Source: Petrosia ficiformis (Eukaryota; Porifera; Demospongiae; Haplosclerida; Petrosiidae). Taken from it: a stretch of DNA of 64,000 nucleotides. Positions 49,404 through 62,198 of the stretch are shown piece after piece (position 1 is the stretch's first letter; the number at the start of each line of letters is the position of its first letter). The position numbers and the translations under genes are program-made. The DNA lies in NCBI GenBank assembly GCA_947044365.1, contig OX345636.1, forward strand, positions 8,390,001 through 8,454,000. Direction: 5' to 3'. The notes below the pieces were generated by a model. The model was not told where the DNA came from. It made no database searches and was given only the letters and a program-made list of their open reading frames with translations.

Positions 49404-49992
49404 TTGGAGGTTTTTAAGCACATGCTTGGTTTGTAGCACATATTTGCAAATAAGCACATACTGGTTACTGGTATTTTAGCTGACATTTAAGCGCATGCAT
49501 CATATTATTAATAATTAATAATTAATTTGCATTATAATTATTATTAATTAATTTTGTGGGAGTGATCGCGTGCTGATCATCGTGTAGTGAAGTGTGAAGA
49601 GCGAATAGAATTGCTCAATGTCTACAGTCTTCTTTAGATGGATGCATAGTTAAAACAAAGACCAAGAACTACAGTCATGAGTTTAAGCTTGGTGTAGTGG
49701 GTTCTATGAAGAACATGATCTTTACCAAACGAATAAGAAATATATTTTAAAATACGAAGGCGGTACTGCATTGGAAAACGCATAAAGCAAAGATACACAA
49801 AAGTAATAAAGGAAGCAAACATGTTGTTCACAAGCACCAAGGACACTTTTCTAATATATAAACATCATGTGCACTAATGTGGGCGTGAGTGAGAATGTGG
49901 AAGCGTTGAAGCACGTTAAGCACATACTAAAATCTTTACACATATTTCTTATCGCTTTTGTCAATAAGCGCATACACTTAAAAACCTGCAAA
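49404..49992. mobile_element. TIR element with GGTTTTTAAG ends
   Basis: The left end GGAGGTTTTTAAGCACATGC and the right end (reverse complement GCAGGTTTTTAAGTGTATGC) are inverted repeats. GCACAT/GCGCAT words cluster inside each end. The interior holds a short frame (49634-49846, minus) without family resemblance. Confidence 0.6.
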
Positions 49993-51030
49993 TACAGTAA
50001 CAACATAGTAACACGATATAAATTGATATTTTAAATTTTTAATCTACATGTATTACATGTATTGATTTCATTTCTATATGTTCTGTAATTCAACTGAATG
50101 TTATAATATATATATACATGTACTATACAAACACACTATACAAAATACACAAAACTTTTATTCAGTTTTCATGAAAATTAGTGTTAGCCTAAGGTCTTAG
50201 TCTTAAATTGTGATTATTAAAGTGTGTACATACAATGTATTTTTAGTCAGTGACATGACCTGACTCTTGCATAGATGAAGGGTTAGGGAAAGTACATATT
50301 GTATGTATGTACTAATAAAGTGTACTTATATCACTTTGGGTATGTCTGAAGCATATATAATTAGTGTGTGGTTCAGTAGTCTGTTAGTACACTAGTAAAC
50401 ACATTTCTACAATCTACAAAACTGTAATAGTATCTCATATATTAGGTATATCTTCACACAATCATTATATCAATAATATATATTATCAGCAAATGTCATA
50501 TACATGTATGTCATAAACATGTATGTCACTTCCTATGATCAAACGTACTTCCCTTGTACATAAAGATGACCTGACTACATTGTGACTATATAGTAGAGCA
50601 TAACCTCACAATTCCATAGTCATACCATATACAACATTGTATTTAATATCATTGTTATATCATTAGTGTTATACAAGTACTACACTTAAATATTTTGTAG
50701 TTCATTCAACAGAACTTGTTAATCATACTACATACAAGATATATTCCTTTGATGTAATATCCTCTTATACACACTTGTACTTTAATTTTGTGAAAGCCTA
50801 CTTATGTTAGATAGGTATCTTCAGGGTTTGCTTACTCCATTTTTACCTATTCAGGTTTTGCCTACTAGCTAAATAAGTTATTACATTAAGAGCCATTGTC
50901 ATAGCTCAGTGCCTCCAACTAGAAATTACTCTTAGTGTTTATAATCTTAAGTATTGTTATGAAACTTTACGTACATGTATTTTCAAAAATAAAAACATGA
51001 TGAATAACATATATATATACACTCAGTTAT

Positions 51031-52051
51031 TCAGTACAACTGGTCCAGAACAACTGGTTGGTTTAGTTGAAATTTTAGTTTTTTCTCTAGCAGGTACACT
51101 GACATTAGTATCACTAACTGTAACACTACTAGCTGTAGACTCACTACTATAGGTTTTACTAGATCTGAGCTACTGCTGAAAGACACTCCATGTTTTTAGT
51201 CAAAGCACATGCACTTTCTGTACTTGTAGTGTAATGTTCTGTGATCCATATTATTATACGTATAATTTCATATAATTAGTGAAAAATCCATGTAATTGGA
51301 GGCACTGAATGCTAACCTGATTATCTACATGTATATTGTAGTTATAAAAAGAGAGTAATGTTATTAATTTACTCCATTTTTGTTTACGATAGTATTATAA
51401 TTAGTCTATAACAAATACAATGTAATTGTGTTTATGTATGAAGTGAAATATACTTTATAAAGCCCTAATCATGTGAAATAATAAGTCATACAGTGATCTG
51501 TACAGGAATACACAACACAATCATATTACCTGTTAGTAAGGTGATTTTGGGTATTTTAATACATAGAGTGTCCTCCTGTAGATATGCACAATTTTTCTTA
51601 GGATCATACTCAAGATCAGCAATACGTATGAACTCATGATAACCCAATCCTTCTCCTATTTCTCCTTTGATTACTTTCGATCGACATTCAATGTCAGCCC
51701 TATCATCGAGTGGTATAATCATCTCCTTGTGTTGATTATCTTCCCTCCAGTTCAGCATTTGAATAGAAATTTCACCTTTGAATGGCCATTGTAGGTATTG
51801 ATCGTGTTCTCCTTTCATCAGACACACAAACAAGGAAACATATGTTCCTTTTCCTTTCCCTATTCTGTTTGCATAAACCTTCATTTGTAACTTGTATCCA
51901 TCAGTACTGGTATAGAAAGGGGGACTATACCAGATCTCGTTAGATTTCTTGTGTGTTGAGAAATTCATCATGTTGATTATTAATGGTGGAAGGGAATATG
52001 ATGACTTTGTAATCATGGGAGGATACCAATCTGGTACTATACATGTAGGAC
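51031..52051 (-). CDS. MATH exon plus transmembrane tail exon
   Basis: MATH exon 52051-51530 (522 bp, phase 1 at both ends) opens after CTACAG with linker PTCIVPDWYPP. It contains SPPFYTSTDGYKLQMKV, VCLMKGEHDQYLQWPFKG and MLNWREDNQHKE. The tail exon 51164-51031 opens after TAGCTCAG in the matching phase: 43 residues with a long hydrophobic run (IVVSLQLVVLQLVILMSVYL), then EKKLKF and a short polar end before TGA. This fits a single membrane span with a basic inner flank. It is the closest relative of the MATH exon in the TRAF-like gene at 9924. The same tail DNA is also open in a Ser/Thr-rich frame, but that frame does not match the splice phase. Confidence 0.7.
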
Positions 52052-52371
52052 CTGTAGATATAAAATGAAGATTATTCTCAACTGCATTAGTTTCAGTTGA
52101 TCATATGACATCTCAATAATATTATATATATTAACAATTATTGTTTGATTTCCAACACTATTCTGTATTTTAACCTAGCTGCTATTACTGATAGATTGTT
52201 ATCTATGTAGGTGAGTGACAATAATCCCATAAGTAGATGATATCTGATGAACTTATAAGTATACTACATGCTATTTATAGTATAATTATGTGCTACATTG
52301 ATTTGATTAGGAGGTGGTGTCTCTTTAATAACATGTACACAAAAATGTAATGTATATAAGTGATTCGTTAA

Positions 52372-52915
52372 TATGGAGGTATACATGTACATGTACTGTA
52401 AGATTTAAGTATAAGACTAGTACTTGTACATGTACTAAGTAAAGTATTAATATGGAGGTATACATGTACTAAGTAAAGTATTAATATGGAGGTATACATG
52501 TACATGTACTTCAAGAATTAAGTATAAGACTAGTACTTGTACATGTACTAAGTAAAGTATTAATATGGAGATATACATGTACATGTACTTCAAGATTTAA
52601 GTGTAAGACTAGTACTTGTACATGTACTAAGTAAAGTATTAATATGGAGGTATACATGTACATGTACTTCAAGATTTAAGTGTAAGACTAGTACTTGTGC
52701 ATGTACTAAGTAAAGTATTAATATGGAGGTATACATGTACATGTACTTCAAGATTTAACTATAAGACTAGTACTTGTACATGTACTAAGTAAAGTATTAA
52801 TATGGAGGTATACATGTACATGTACTTCAAGATTTAAGTATAAGACTAGTACTTGTGCATGTACTAAGTAAAGTATTAATATGGAGGTATACATGTACTA
52901 AGTAAAGTATTAATA
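52372..52915. repeat. Tandem repeat, about 79 bp, 6-7 copies
   Basis: The unit contains TACATGTACATGTACTTCAA, GATTTAAGTATAAGACTAG and AAGTATTAATATGGAGG. Shortened units lie at both ends. Confidence 0.9.
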
Positions 52916-53671
52916 TTTTCATCTTGTTTATTGAAAGAGTGTTCATCATTGAAGCAATAATTATATATATATATACCCTTCATACTGAATACATAATATA
53001 CAATACTATATACATGTACATGAAAAAAAGGTATTCTTACACTGCAAAAAATAAATCATTAAAATAACCAGGTTAGTACAGTTGCAATTGGAATATCATG
53101 AGTTTCGATTTAGTTTGTCAATTATCATAGAAGATATAGTGGCCTTGGGTACACGCATGTATGTTTCTATAACATAATGTGCACCAAGTATTGGAATGTA
53201 TAAATTGTATTATGTGTTTGCGGGTTTACAAAACCTTTTGAGAGACAGATACAATTACATGTACTTTAGTATAAATTGTACTAAATCTTTGACATGAAAT
53301 ATGAGTAGACAACACCCTAAAATTATAGTGATTCAACTATAATTACAAAGTATCTGTGGTATAAGATGTATGTATTCCTAACAACCAACCAATGGTTAAA
53401 TCCTTGCAACTGTACTAACCATTAAATTAGTCTTTTGCAGTGTATGATTGCTTTATGACCTGTCAGACTGTTGACATTCATAGCTCTGAAACCTAACAAA
53501 TCTATTTCTCCATTCTTCCTACTATAGTTATATAACATTTCAGTTGCTACAGCTGTTAGGCACAGTATTTATAAGCAGCTGTCTTTTAGTCATGCATCAG
53601 TCTATAGCTGACCACATGTCTGGTTGCTACCATGAATATGTATCATTATAATAATACAGTCTCTAGAATAA

Positions 53672-54243
53672 TTAACGCTTAGTGGTCTGATGCATCATCC
53701 TCTAGGGTCATATGTCACATATATATGACATATTTGTGACATTTGAACCCTACGCAGTTTGTAGTGCATTCCTAGCATTATGAAGCACTCCAAATGTTTC
53801 CAATTAGTGTCAGTGATAAGCCAATGAAAATGGGAGAAAAAGTTGATTATTTTTGGCTGCCCTTTGCCCAAATATTAGACTACAATGGGAATTTTAAAGA
53901 GGGCCTGTGCAATGTTGAGATTCAGTAACCCTGCCCACGCAATGTGGTGGATAGCTGAGACATTTCTCTTGTTATAAAACCTGATATCGTGCGTGTAACT
54001 GGTGCCAATGTGCAGTGGGGTTGTTTTATTGCAGCTACAGCAAAAGAGGGAGAACAATGCATTTGAATTAGTCCTACAAGCGCGTAGGGCTTTCGAGTCC
54101 CGTTAAGCAAGTTGGTAAAAGTAGTACTCCATGTCGGAAAAGAGCCAAATTTAGAGTACAGAAAGTGAACGGTGGCCAAGATATCTGTAACAGAGATACC
54201 AGTGTTTGTTGGGAAGAATTTTGAAAAACAATCCCAGGGTTAA
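53672..54243 (-). mobile_element. piggyBac-like MITE, family 1, copy C
   Basis: It is bordered by TTAA on both sides (53672-53675, 54240-54243) with GCTTAG / CAGGG next to them. The interior matches copies A and B in reverse. It contains the nested palindrome GTCACATATATATGACATA near one end, also present in shorter form in copy A. Confidence 0.65.
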
Positions 54244-55890
54244 CAGCACAAGCTAAAAATCTGTCAACATTTTAATTAATTGTATTTCACATCTGATCAA
54301 TAAGTAACATATTAAAGAATTGAGGAAGGAATTTATAAATGTATGCAGTAGTACATGATGTTACACAGTACTATATAAATATACATGAGAATAATTAGTA
54401 CTTAAAATGTACTTGTAGTATTTCCTGATTGTGAATCCAAAGCTACTGATAATCAAAGTGGATAAATATATTAACACTACAGCTGATATTATCCTTCATA
54501 TTTATCATGTATTGTATGTGTATGAATTTACTGGCTCCAATCTCATTATATTAGATGAAAAAGAGATCAAAAAAGAGAAGTACTTCCAGATGTACAATTA
54601 TTATGACTAACAAGAATTCATTATAGTAGTACATTAAAAGATATTAATGTAAATTTCTAATACATCATCATAATGAATTGATCACTGTACATCATAGGCT
54701 GTCTATTTTTTTTTGTTGTTTTTTTTGCACAAATATAAAAAGCTCATAAAAGAAACAGTTTAAATGTGGATATAAAATTATTTAATACACACCAATTACC
54801 AACAGTGATTTGAGCCAGAAGTATAATATTTGAAAACAAGACATGGAATATAGAAATCTCAATTAGATAAGCATGCACATCTCCTCTATAGAGCTTTGTT
54901 GTGGAGGCTTTTGCTAACAACAATGTGGTTGGTCATGTTATTGTGATAGTATTTCTAAATCAGTTGAATATAATAATTATTATTGCAACTATCAAAATTT
55001 TCTATTAGCATTTGAAAGCTTAAGATGCAGCTGACATTCTTCAAAGTAATGTAGAAGGCGTTATCTATACGGGTTCCCAACTTGGCTCCAGTAGTCACAT
55101 AGCAGAGGTGAATTTATTAAACAGTGGTGTGCTGTGATTATAATCTAATCATAATTATGTAGAGTATAATTATTGCTATATAGGCAAATTTAGATTAGGT
55201 TCCAGTAGCTTATATAGTACTCAGAACTCCAGTTGGATTTATTTACCAGTGATGATTATCATTGTTCACAAAAGTGGAATGTCAATGTTGTGTCACTGTT
55301 GTGATATAATTGCATCCTGAACTAGTCATTTACTACAATTAAACAAATATTATATTATAGTAAACTGCACTCATTTCGAAGTTCAGATTTCATGCAGTTT
55401 GATAATCACTGATATAATTGATCAAGTTAATCATGATACTACAAACATTGATGATTGCCAATACCAACTAATGCACACCTCTATAATTACATCACTGTCA
55501 ATAATCTTCTATATTATGATACATCATTGTTTTGTTATTAGCTACATAAATACTATTTTCCTTTCGTCATTATGATCATTGATCATAAATACCATTTTCC
55601 TTTAGTAATTATAATTGACATGGCAGCATACTTTGCATATTATAATAAGTACAGGTATTATAATAATTATAATAATCATACAATCACTGATTATTATTCT
55701 TATAGTAAATCAACGACACTGCATGACTGTTAATTATTACAGTGAATTCACAGTAAATGCAGCTACTAAACTGGATTGAGACTGAATTCAGTAAATCACA
55801 CAATGTTATTACAATAGCTCAGTTTTGCATTTCATTCAAAATTGATTGTGGTCATCCCTTTTTATGAGGTTTCATCATAATTATTAATTA
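54244..55890. other. No gene seen
   Basis: A+T-rich DNA without recognisable exons or repeats. Confidence 0.45.
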
Positions 55891-56440
55891 ACCCGAGCCC
55901 GCGTAGGCGGAGGGTTACAGTAGTCTTCTTTTGTGTGTGTCTGTGCGCGCGCGCGTGTGTGTCTCTGTGTCTGTGTGTCTGTGTGTTACCGCTTGATCTC
56001 CACAACTGCAAGGTCTTACTGCATTCTGAGCATATCGGCAGAATACTGGTATAGTGGCAGGTAAGAAATAAGTGCGATTTGTTCTGACCTTGACTTGTTG
56101 CAGAGAAACAGCCGTGTAAATTCTCATCGATCTGTCGCCATCTTGAAATTTCATCGTTTTTGCTGATGTCAGCAGAAAACACTGAAACACTAACTTTTGT
56201 ATCTTTGAAGCTTTGTTTCTTGGGCTTTGTCTATCGTCCTAACGAGTGTTTATACAGCTATTTGTGAAGTTTTGTCCAGAAATTCGCTAGTTCTCGAGAT
56301 CTGATGGCCATGCTATCCCCATAATTTGTACTGACTTAGTGTTCATATGTTTTGGGCTGTTGCAATATGTTACTTAGGCAAAGTTGTTCTAAAGTCATGC
56401 TGTTTTAGCAATAGCTAGCGAGGGTTCTGCACTTTAGTGC
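55890..56440. repeat. G+C-richer repeat-like block with (GT)n
   Basis: It starts TTAACCCGAGCCCGCGTAGG, followed by a GTGTGTCT/GCGCGC microsatellite and a distinctly less A+T-rich stretch. It looks inserted, but no second terminus was identified. Confidence 0.4.
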
Positions 56441-56689
56441 ATTTATTTTATTTGTGTTATTACAATATCAGTTACATATTTCAAATACTGATACTAGAAG
56501 TAAAGTCCAATAATGACTGATTACCAATCTTTGTATCAGTGAATCACTAGTATAAATGATCATCATTTTTTTGTACATTTATGACAATAATTATTATGAG
56601 TATAATATCTATATGAACAATGTAATTACAATGATTGAGATAAAGTACTACTATGATCGCTTTGCAGTAGCTATCACTCATTGCTTAAT

Positions 56690-57435
56690 TAAGGTTGTAC
56701 TAGGGGGAGGGGTAGATGAAACTCCAATCGGTTACTAGTTTTGCCAGCTTCTTGCTGCATACAATCTGGTTCAATTCTGTATCTTTTGCCCGGGGGTATA
56801 ATTATTGGGCCTAAATGTTTTCACTGATAGTTTCTAAACGTGGTGGAGGGGGCGGTAGCCGGGTAACCCTGGCAGGGTAACTGTAGTTGCTCTCTGAGAA
56901 AGATCGGAATTTGATAGTGTCTAGAAAGGTAAATTTTATGGTTTCGGTGAAAAGCTACAGAATTCAGCTTTCTTCAGCCTCTTGTAACTATAAAAGTAAA
57001 ATGAATTTGCAGAAAACGGCTCTATTTGTTTTCTCAAAATGCATTGTACTTGGTGCGCGCACGCCATGATTGGTGGGCGTGGCTTTCTTGGTTTTGTACT
57101 TACTACGATTGCAAAAATGGACATTTTTCCAACACTCCCACTCTTGCAGACAAGTATAAAGATCATTAGAAGATATGAAGGTTGCTATTACACCAGGTTA
57201 GAGTCATATTATATAATATTCTATTCTGAAACTGATTAAGGTGCTACTAGGGAGTGGGCGGATGCGACTCCAATCAGTGAAAACATTTAGGCCCAATAAC
57301 TATACCCCCGGGTGGGTGTGGCTTCCAAAAGATACAGATTTCAACCAGATTGTATGCAGCAAGAAGCTGGCAACACTAGAAACTGATTGGAGTAGCACCC
57401 GCCCATGGAAAAGACTACAACCTTTAAGGCACTAG
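56690..57435. mobile_element. Fold-back element with about 150-bp arms
   Basis: 56697-56835 and the reverse complement of 57280-57430 share ACTCCAATC, GCCAGCTTCTTGCTGCATAC, CAATCTGGTT, CTGTATCTTTTG, CCCGGGGGTATA and TTGGGCCTAAATGTTTTCAC. A further partial arm lies at 57244-57275. It lies right after the stop of the 57.5-kb tail exon. Confidence 0.75.
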
Positions 57436-57467
57436 TATCAGTAGCGTTATTTCATGCACCACGCTTA

Positions 57468-58186
57468 TTAACTTTTCATCAGCAGGCTGACCCCCTGCAA
57501 CTTCTTTAACAACATACACAAAGCAAGTGTCCCCAAAATTGATAAGTAGATATAGAGCGTGAGAAATGTAGTAACTGTTGGTTCTGTTGAGTTTTATTTT
57601 AATATTCAAATAATGAAGTATGAAAATGAGATGACATGAGTAATAATTTTTAATTTTTGTATTAAATTACCTGCTGGTAGTGAGACCTGGAAACATAGAC
57701 TATCTTGATGAAGATATTCGGTGTTTTTGTCGCTGTTGTATTGTAGATCTGCATGGGGGATAAGCTGATGTTCAAACATACCATTTGGTGCTATGGCATC
57801 TTCAGTAATTTTATTTCGACAGTCAAATGGCGTACTATCGTTGAAGGGAACAATCGTCTCCACATGTCTGTTATCCTCTCTCCAGTTGAGAAGTTTAATC
57901 GTAACATCAATTTTCAAAGGCCAATCTAAGCTGAGATCATCCTCTCCTTCTGTTAGGAACACACCTGCAGATATGTGTGTACCTTTACCACTATCAGATC
58001 CATCAGGATCAACAACTAATTGTAAGCGATATCCGCGTTTTGATGTGTAAAATGCAGGGCTCCACCATCTGCTACTAATGCTTTTGTATTCATGGAAATT
58101 GGACATGGTTAGTAGACATGGAGCAATGAGTTGAGAGGATTCACTGATAGGAGAATTATACCAGCTTGGTGTGTCAACAGTTTCAC
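57468..58186 (-). CDS. MATH exon plus transmembrane tail exon
   Basis: MATH exon 58186-57671 (516 bp, phase 1 both ends) opens after ATACAG with linker ETVDTPSWYNSP and carries SPAFYTSKRGYRLQLVV, GTHISAGVFLTEGEDDLS and LLNWREDNRHVE. After an intron of only 87-96 bp, the tail exon 57583-57468 follows in phase. Two acceptors nine bases apart (CTCAACAG, ACCAACAG) both keep the frame. The tail encodes a hydrophobic span (FLTLYIYLSILGTLALCMLL), then KKLQG and MKS before TAA. LMKGE, usual in this set, is LTEGE here. It probably ends transcripts beginning with the exons at 60-64 kb, with or without the MATH exon at 59.3 kb. Confidence 0.75.
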
Positions 58187-59280
58187 CTGTATATTTAAAT
58201 ATAGAAAATAATTATAAACTGATAATCATTATGTACATTTAATATGAATCATATATTCAGTACAACAGTGTATATCTCAAGGACGTCATGCATATTGATA
58301 GAATGATAATTATTCTTATATCAGTTGTAATTGTTATCCTGTTGAATATTTGAGAATACAATAGTATCTTTCACTTCACACAAATTTTGTTATCCAGGAA
58401 AGTACTGTATATTGCCTATTCTCTGAAATTTATGAAGTCTAAATCATGAGGAAGATAAGGAGTTTCATTTGACACTAAATTCTTCAGAAGTGGACTTTCA
58501 AACATTGTGTGGTAGAAGAACATCTCTTTACACTTTATAATACACTTATGGATCACTATCAGGTATTCATGTGAGAAGTAAATATTCATTAATGATTAAT
58601 CAGAAGTCTTGTTTTTGCTCAATTTTAAATATCATTGCTATGTGCTACCAAATTATAAATAGCAGTGTATAATAATTATGAAACCATAACTTGTAAATTG
58701 TTCATATTTATAATTATTGTGCACCTATAACACAGATCTATATCAGTCTAATTATGTGTTGTATATTTTCCACTATCATAAATACTGCATCTACAATACT
58801 CTACTGCATTTTGTTACTGAACATGACGACAAATAGAGAGAGGAAATATATGTGAGTGTTACAATAATCATATACAACTTAACTATCTACTTGTCAAATC
58901 AGCAACAAAAATAGTAAATGTTGTTTTATATCTACACCTGGAGTGGTACATGGGAAAATAATAATGAATTGTTGTTTTAGCTACAATTTAAGCAAACCAA
59001 GTTTAATGGACATTTTCTATAATTATATAGTTTATGCTATTCATTTTCGAATTATCCTTAGACACCAACAACTAATTATAGTAGTCCAATAATTACATTG
59101 ATAAATAGTTCAATGATTGATTAGTCAGTCTAGAGGGGAGAGAGGTCAGATACTAATGTAACAATAACATTAAATAGTTGTGGAGTGTCCTAGAATATAA
59201 ACCTCTGACATAATTATAAGTACTTTATCTAAATTGAACTTGTTATAATGGTTCACAAACTGTGTTTTATAATATATTAC

Positions 59281-59760
59281 CTGTTAACATAGTAACTTTA
59301 GAAACTTTAAAATACAGTGTATCGTCACAAAGATAATGTGTGCTCCTATCAATGTTGTGGTGTAGATTACTGTGAGCAATGAATTGTTGATAGTACATCC
59401 CTCCAGCTGCTCTGTCTCCAATAGACACTCGGTCTAAACAAAAGGATGGAGCCATATTGTGACTGAAGATTCTTTCGACATGATTTCGATCCTCCTTGGA
59501 GTTGAGAAGCTGCAAGTTAATGAAGCCTTCGAAAGGCCATTTCAACTTGTCGTCATTCTGACTTTTCATAAGATACACAGAGGCAGATATATGTGTACCT
59601 TTAGCACTACTATGACCAACAGCATCAATTTTTAATTGTGCTTTGTATCCATTGGGTGCTGTATAAAAAGGAGGGCTGAACCAGGAATCATCATTGGTTT
59701 TGTGTTGGGAGAAGTTATTCATTGCTATTATACACGGTGGATGTGCAATTGTCATATAAT
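59281..59760 (-). CDS. MATH exon, first of the array
   Basis: The exon (480 bp, phase 1 at both ends) follows GTTATAG and joins the linker exon 60050-59982 in frame. It carries SPPFYTAPNGYKAQLKI, GTHISASVYLMKSQNDDK and LLNSKEDRNHVE. It differs from the others in a shorter leader without the conserved Pro-x-Trp-Tyr and in Ser for Trp in LNWxED. The donor is CAG/GTAATA. No convincing tail exon of its own lies before 58186, so it may be spliced to the next MATH exon, giving a double-MATH protein, or be alternative to it. Confidence 0.75.
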
Positions 59761-59981
59761 CTATAACATAAAAAGTAAATGTTCTATAACAATAATATTT
59801 TATTATTATGCTTCATAAAATCATGCAATGCATGTATACTTATAAGTATAATTATACAATGAACATTAGGAAATTAGTGACAGTTTTCTCTAATCATGAA
59901 ATGTTTAGTATGTATACTGTTAGCTTTTTGTGAAATCTGATTTTAATGCACATAACTAATATTTCTTCACTATAATTATAC

Positions 59982-60935
59982 CTGCATCAGTTACATTTGT
60001 CACATTCACTTGTGATATTCGGTTCTTCAGTGCTTCTAACTTCTGATTTCCTGTATTCAATGAAAGTAAAAACTTTGATAAATTTAATCCTTCTTAATGA
60101 TATGTAGTTTTCTGTAAGTGGAGAATACATTATTTAATCTCCAATTACAAATAACTACTTACAACGTAAACTGTGAGATTCAATGTCTTTATGATTAATA
60201 AGGTCAATTTGCTTGTCGTAGTAAAATCTCTAACATCTCTAAAATCTCACAGTTTTACAAACTCTAAAGAGTACAAAACCAACTTTTCATACAAAAAATA
60301 GTGCTTGTAAAAAATATTGTGCTAGTTCAAATGAATTGTTTTTGCAGTATGCAGTCCATCATGTATATGACTTAAAGTAATATACTGTAGCACAATTAAT
60401 GGATAATACAATATACAGTAGAATTCATTTTGACATTTTCCACAACTTTATAATATTATATATACCACCCAAAAATTATTGAGCACGTTTAGTAAAATAT
60501 TTAAAACACTAAAAACTGATATTCTATAATTATAATGAGTATATTAAACACATAAGTGTCACCAGATTCAATTTGTATTGTTTTCATTTTGGACATCTTC
60601 TTCTCAACATCCAAAGTTTTACTTAGCTGGATTTTTTCTGCTGTTATTTTGTTGATTTGATCCTTATAAACTGTAATTAAACACTATGAGTTAGTATGTA
60701 ATTCAAATATGAAATTAATACCTTTCAGCTCTTCAGTGAGTTTGATAAGAGGTTCAACTGGTTTTGATCTTTTAGCTATACAAGTAAAATAAATAATAAT
60801 TATTATTCAGTTTACAAATTCTTTAAAGTGTTTTGATTATTATAACCAATAGCTTACCTCCAATATTACCAATCTTGTCTGTCCCCTTTTCTTGTATAAA
60901 GCCACTCTTAGAGCTACCACTTCCTCCATCATCAT
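59982..60935 (-). CDS. Coiled-coil/linker exons, second set
   Basis: Four short exons, all phase 1 at both ends: 60935-60858 (78 bp, Gly/Ser-rich DDDGGSGSSKSG), 60775-60722 (54 bp, ending LIKLTEELK), 60670-60563 (108 bp, YKDQINKITAEKIQLSKTLD and DVEKKMSKMKTIQIESG) and 60050-59982 (69 bp, NQKLEALKNRISQVNVTN). They form a helical coiled coil leading into the MATH exon at 59760. The first three repeat the order and lengths of the exons at 62585-62958, so an exon triplet was duplicated. Because each exon is a multiple of three, any can be skipped without shifting the frame. Confidence 0.7.
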
Positions 60936-61388
60936 CTAATATTTTATGTAAATTTGGTGAATAAATTTCAGTAGTAAAATACATCAGATTGAGCACAACA
61001 TTTGTATTTTCTAGTTATAATTATTCTTACACATGAGCAGGAATTTCTATTTTTATATAATTACTTCCATTATTTAGAGGTTTCCGTGATTATGTATTTA
61101 AACATTAAAATATTATTATATTCATAAATAAATTGTATTAAGTACATTCCATTCCCAAGACTATTATTTTAGTACAAAAAAAGGTAACAATAGACATGCA
61201 AAGGAAAGACCAAATTTCTGTCATGTGGGAAATGGTTTAATTACTATTATGACCAAATTAATTACAGATTATGGCAATAATAATTATTCAAGCACCATAG
61301 TGTAAAGCAATTTATTTAATTTCTATTTTCTGTTAAGTTTTATCTGCCAAATGTATTGGAATAACCAGGTGTGAATGAAAAAGACTAC

Positions 61389-61455
61389 CTTTCAGCTGTA
61401 TAGTGGTTTCAGTGATAGGTTTCAGTGACAGATTCCATTGTTTTTAAACTCTCAG
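61389..61455 (-). pseudogene. Decayed extra copy of the 54-bp linker exon
   Basis: Between an acceptor-like TGTAG and a donor-like GTAGTC, the minus strand ends PITETTIQLKG, as the 54-bp linker exons do. It is 67 bp long, not a multiple of three, and has a stop (TAA) upstream in that frame. It looks like a third triplet that has died. Confidence 0.5.
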
Positions 61456-61681
61456 CTACACATGCGAAATTTATTATCATGATGACTTCCTCATGTCTGA
61501 CACTCAATGACTTTTTGTATTTATGTATTAAACAGCTATTAGCATTTTATTTAGTCCATTTAGTTACAGTTTTACATTCTTTCCTAGTTCGAGCGTGAAT
61601 TCCTTTATGTGCCATGCCCCTTAACACAATTTTCATGTATGTGACATAAGCAAATTATAATAATTATATAATATATATTAA

Positions 61682-62198
61682 CCCTTTTAACGCGCTGGGC
61701 GTGTTTCTACAAAAAAAAATAAGACAAAACAAAAACAGCAAGACATAAACAAATAGTATAATGAGGAAAGATATATTATACATAAAAATAAAACATAAAG
61801 TCAAGACAAGTCTACTATCCATTTCCTTAAGAGATTTTTAAACACCGAGGTGGATGGAGTCTCTCTCAACTCCCTAGGTAGAAGATTCCACTCCTGGGAT
61901 CCTTTAAATGCAAATGATCGTTTATACCACTCTTTTCAATATCATCATCTATATTACCATCAAAGTTGTCATCACTGTCTCCATCACTGTCCATCATAAT
62001 ATCTATGACATCATTGATATTGAATTTTCCATTATGAGTAAATACATTAAAAACAACCACAAGAAATAGTTTACACAGTAACCACAAGAAAAGACTGCTA
62101 CATTAATAATATTTTTACACCTGGTCATTATATAATGACCACCGCGTATTCAGGAAGTCATACGCAGTCATTATATAATGACGGTCGCGCTAAAAGGG
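61682..62198. mobile_element. piggyBac-like element, family 2
   Basis: Inverted ends CCCTTTTAACGCGC and (reverse complement) CCCTTTTAGCGCGACC are flanked by TTAA at 61678-61681 and 62199-62202. Near the right end, GTCATTATATAATGAC occurs twice (62125, 62173) around ACGCAGT/ACGCGGT, a second palindrome. The TTAA duplication and CCCTTT ends fit piggyBac-type elements. It sits inside the intron between the two coiled-coil exon sets. Confidence 0.75.
61801..61920 (-). pseudogene. C-terminal scrap resembling a non-LTR retrotransposon ORF
   Basis: Forty codons on the minus strand read RSFAFKGSQEWNLLPRELRE, then TPSTSVFKNLLRKW and a stop. The WNxLPxxxR..FKxxL pattern is the usual C-terminal tail of non-LTR (LINE-type) reverse-transcriptase proteins. 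It lies within the family-2 piggyBac-like element, so it was either captured or inserted. Confidence 0.6.

Noticed and set aside
53875..54179. Small Cys-rich proteins on the minus strand
   Set aside because: They lie wholly inside the third copy of a TTAA-bounded repeat.
55862..56190. His/Thr-rich minus-strand proteins
   Set aside because: They are driven by the GT/GC microsatellite, with two overlapping frames of equal quality and no conserved feature.
57793..58050. Plus-strand frame inside the 57.7-kb MATH exon
   Set aside because: Antisense shadow of a clear MATH domain.
36657..59760. One protein with five MATH domains in tandem
   Set aside because: The phases would allow it, but stop-bearing tail exons after three of the modules make alternative ends or separate genes more likely. 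A double-MATH form (59.3 plus 57.7 kb) remains possible.
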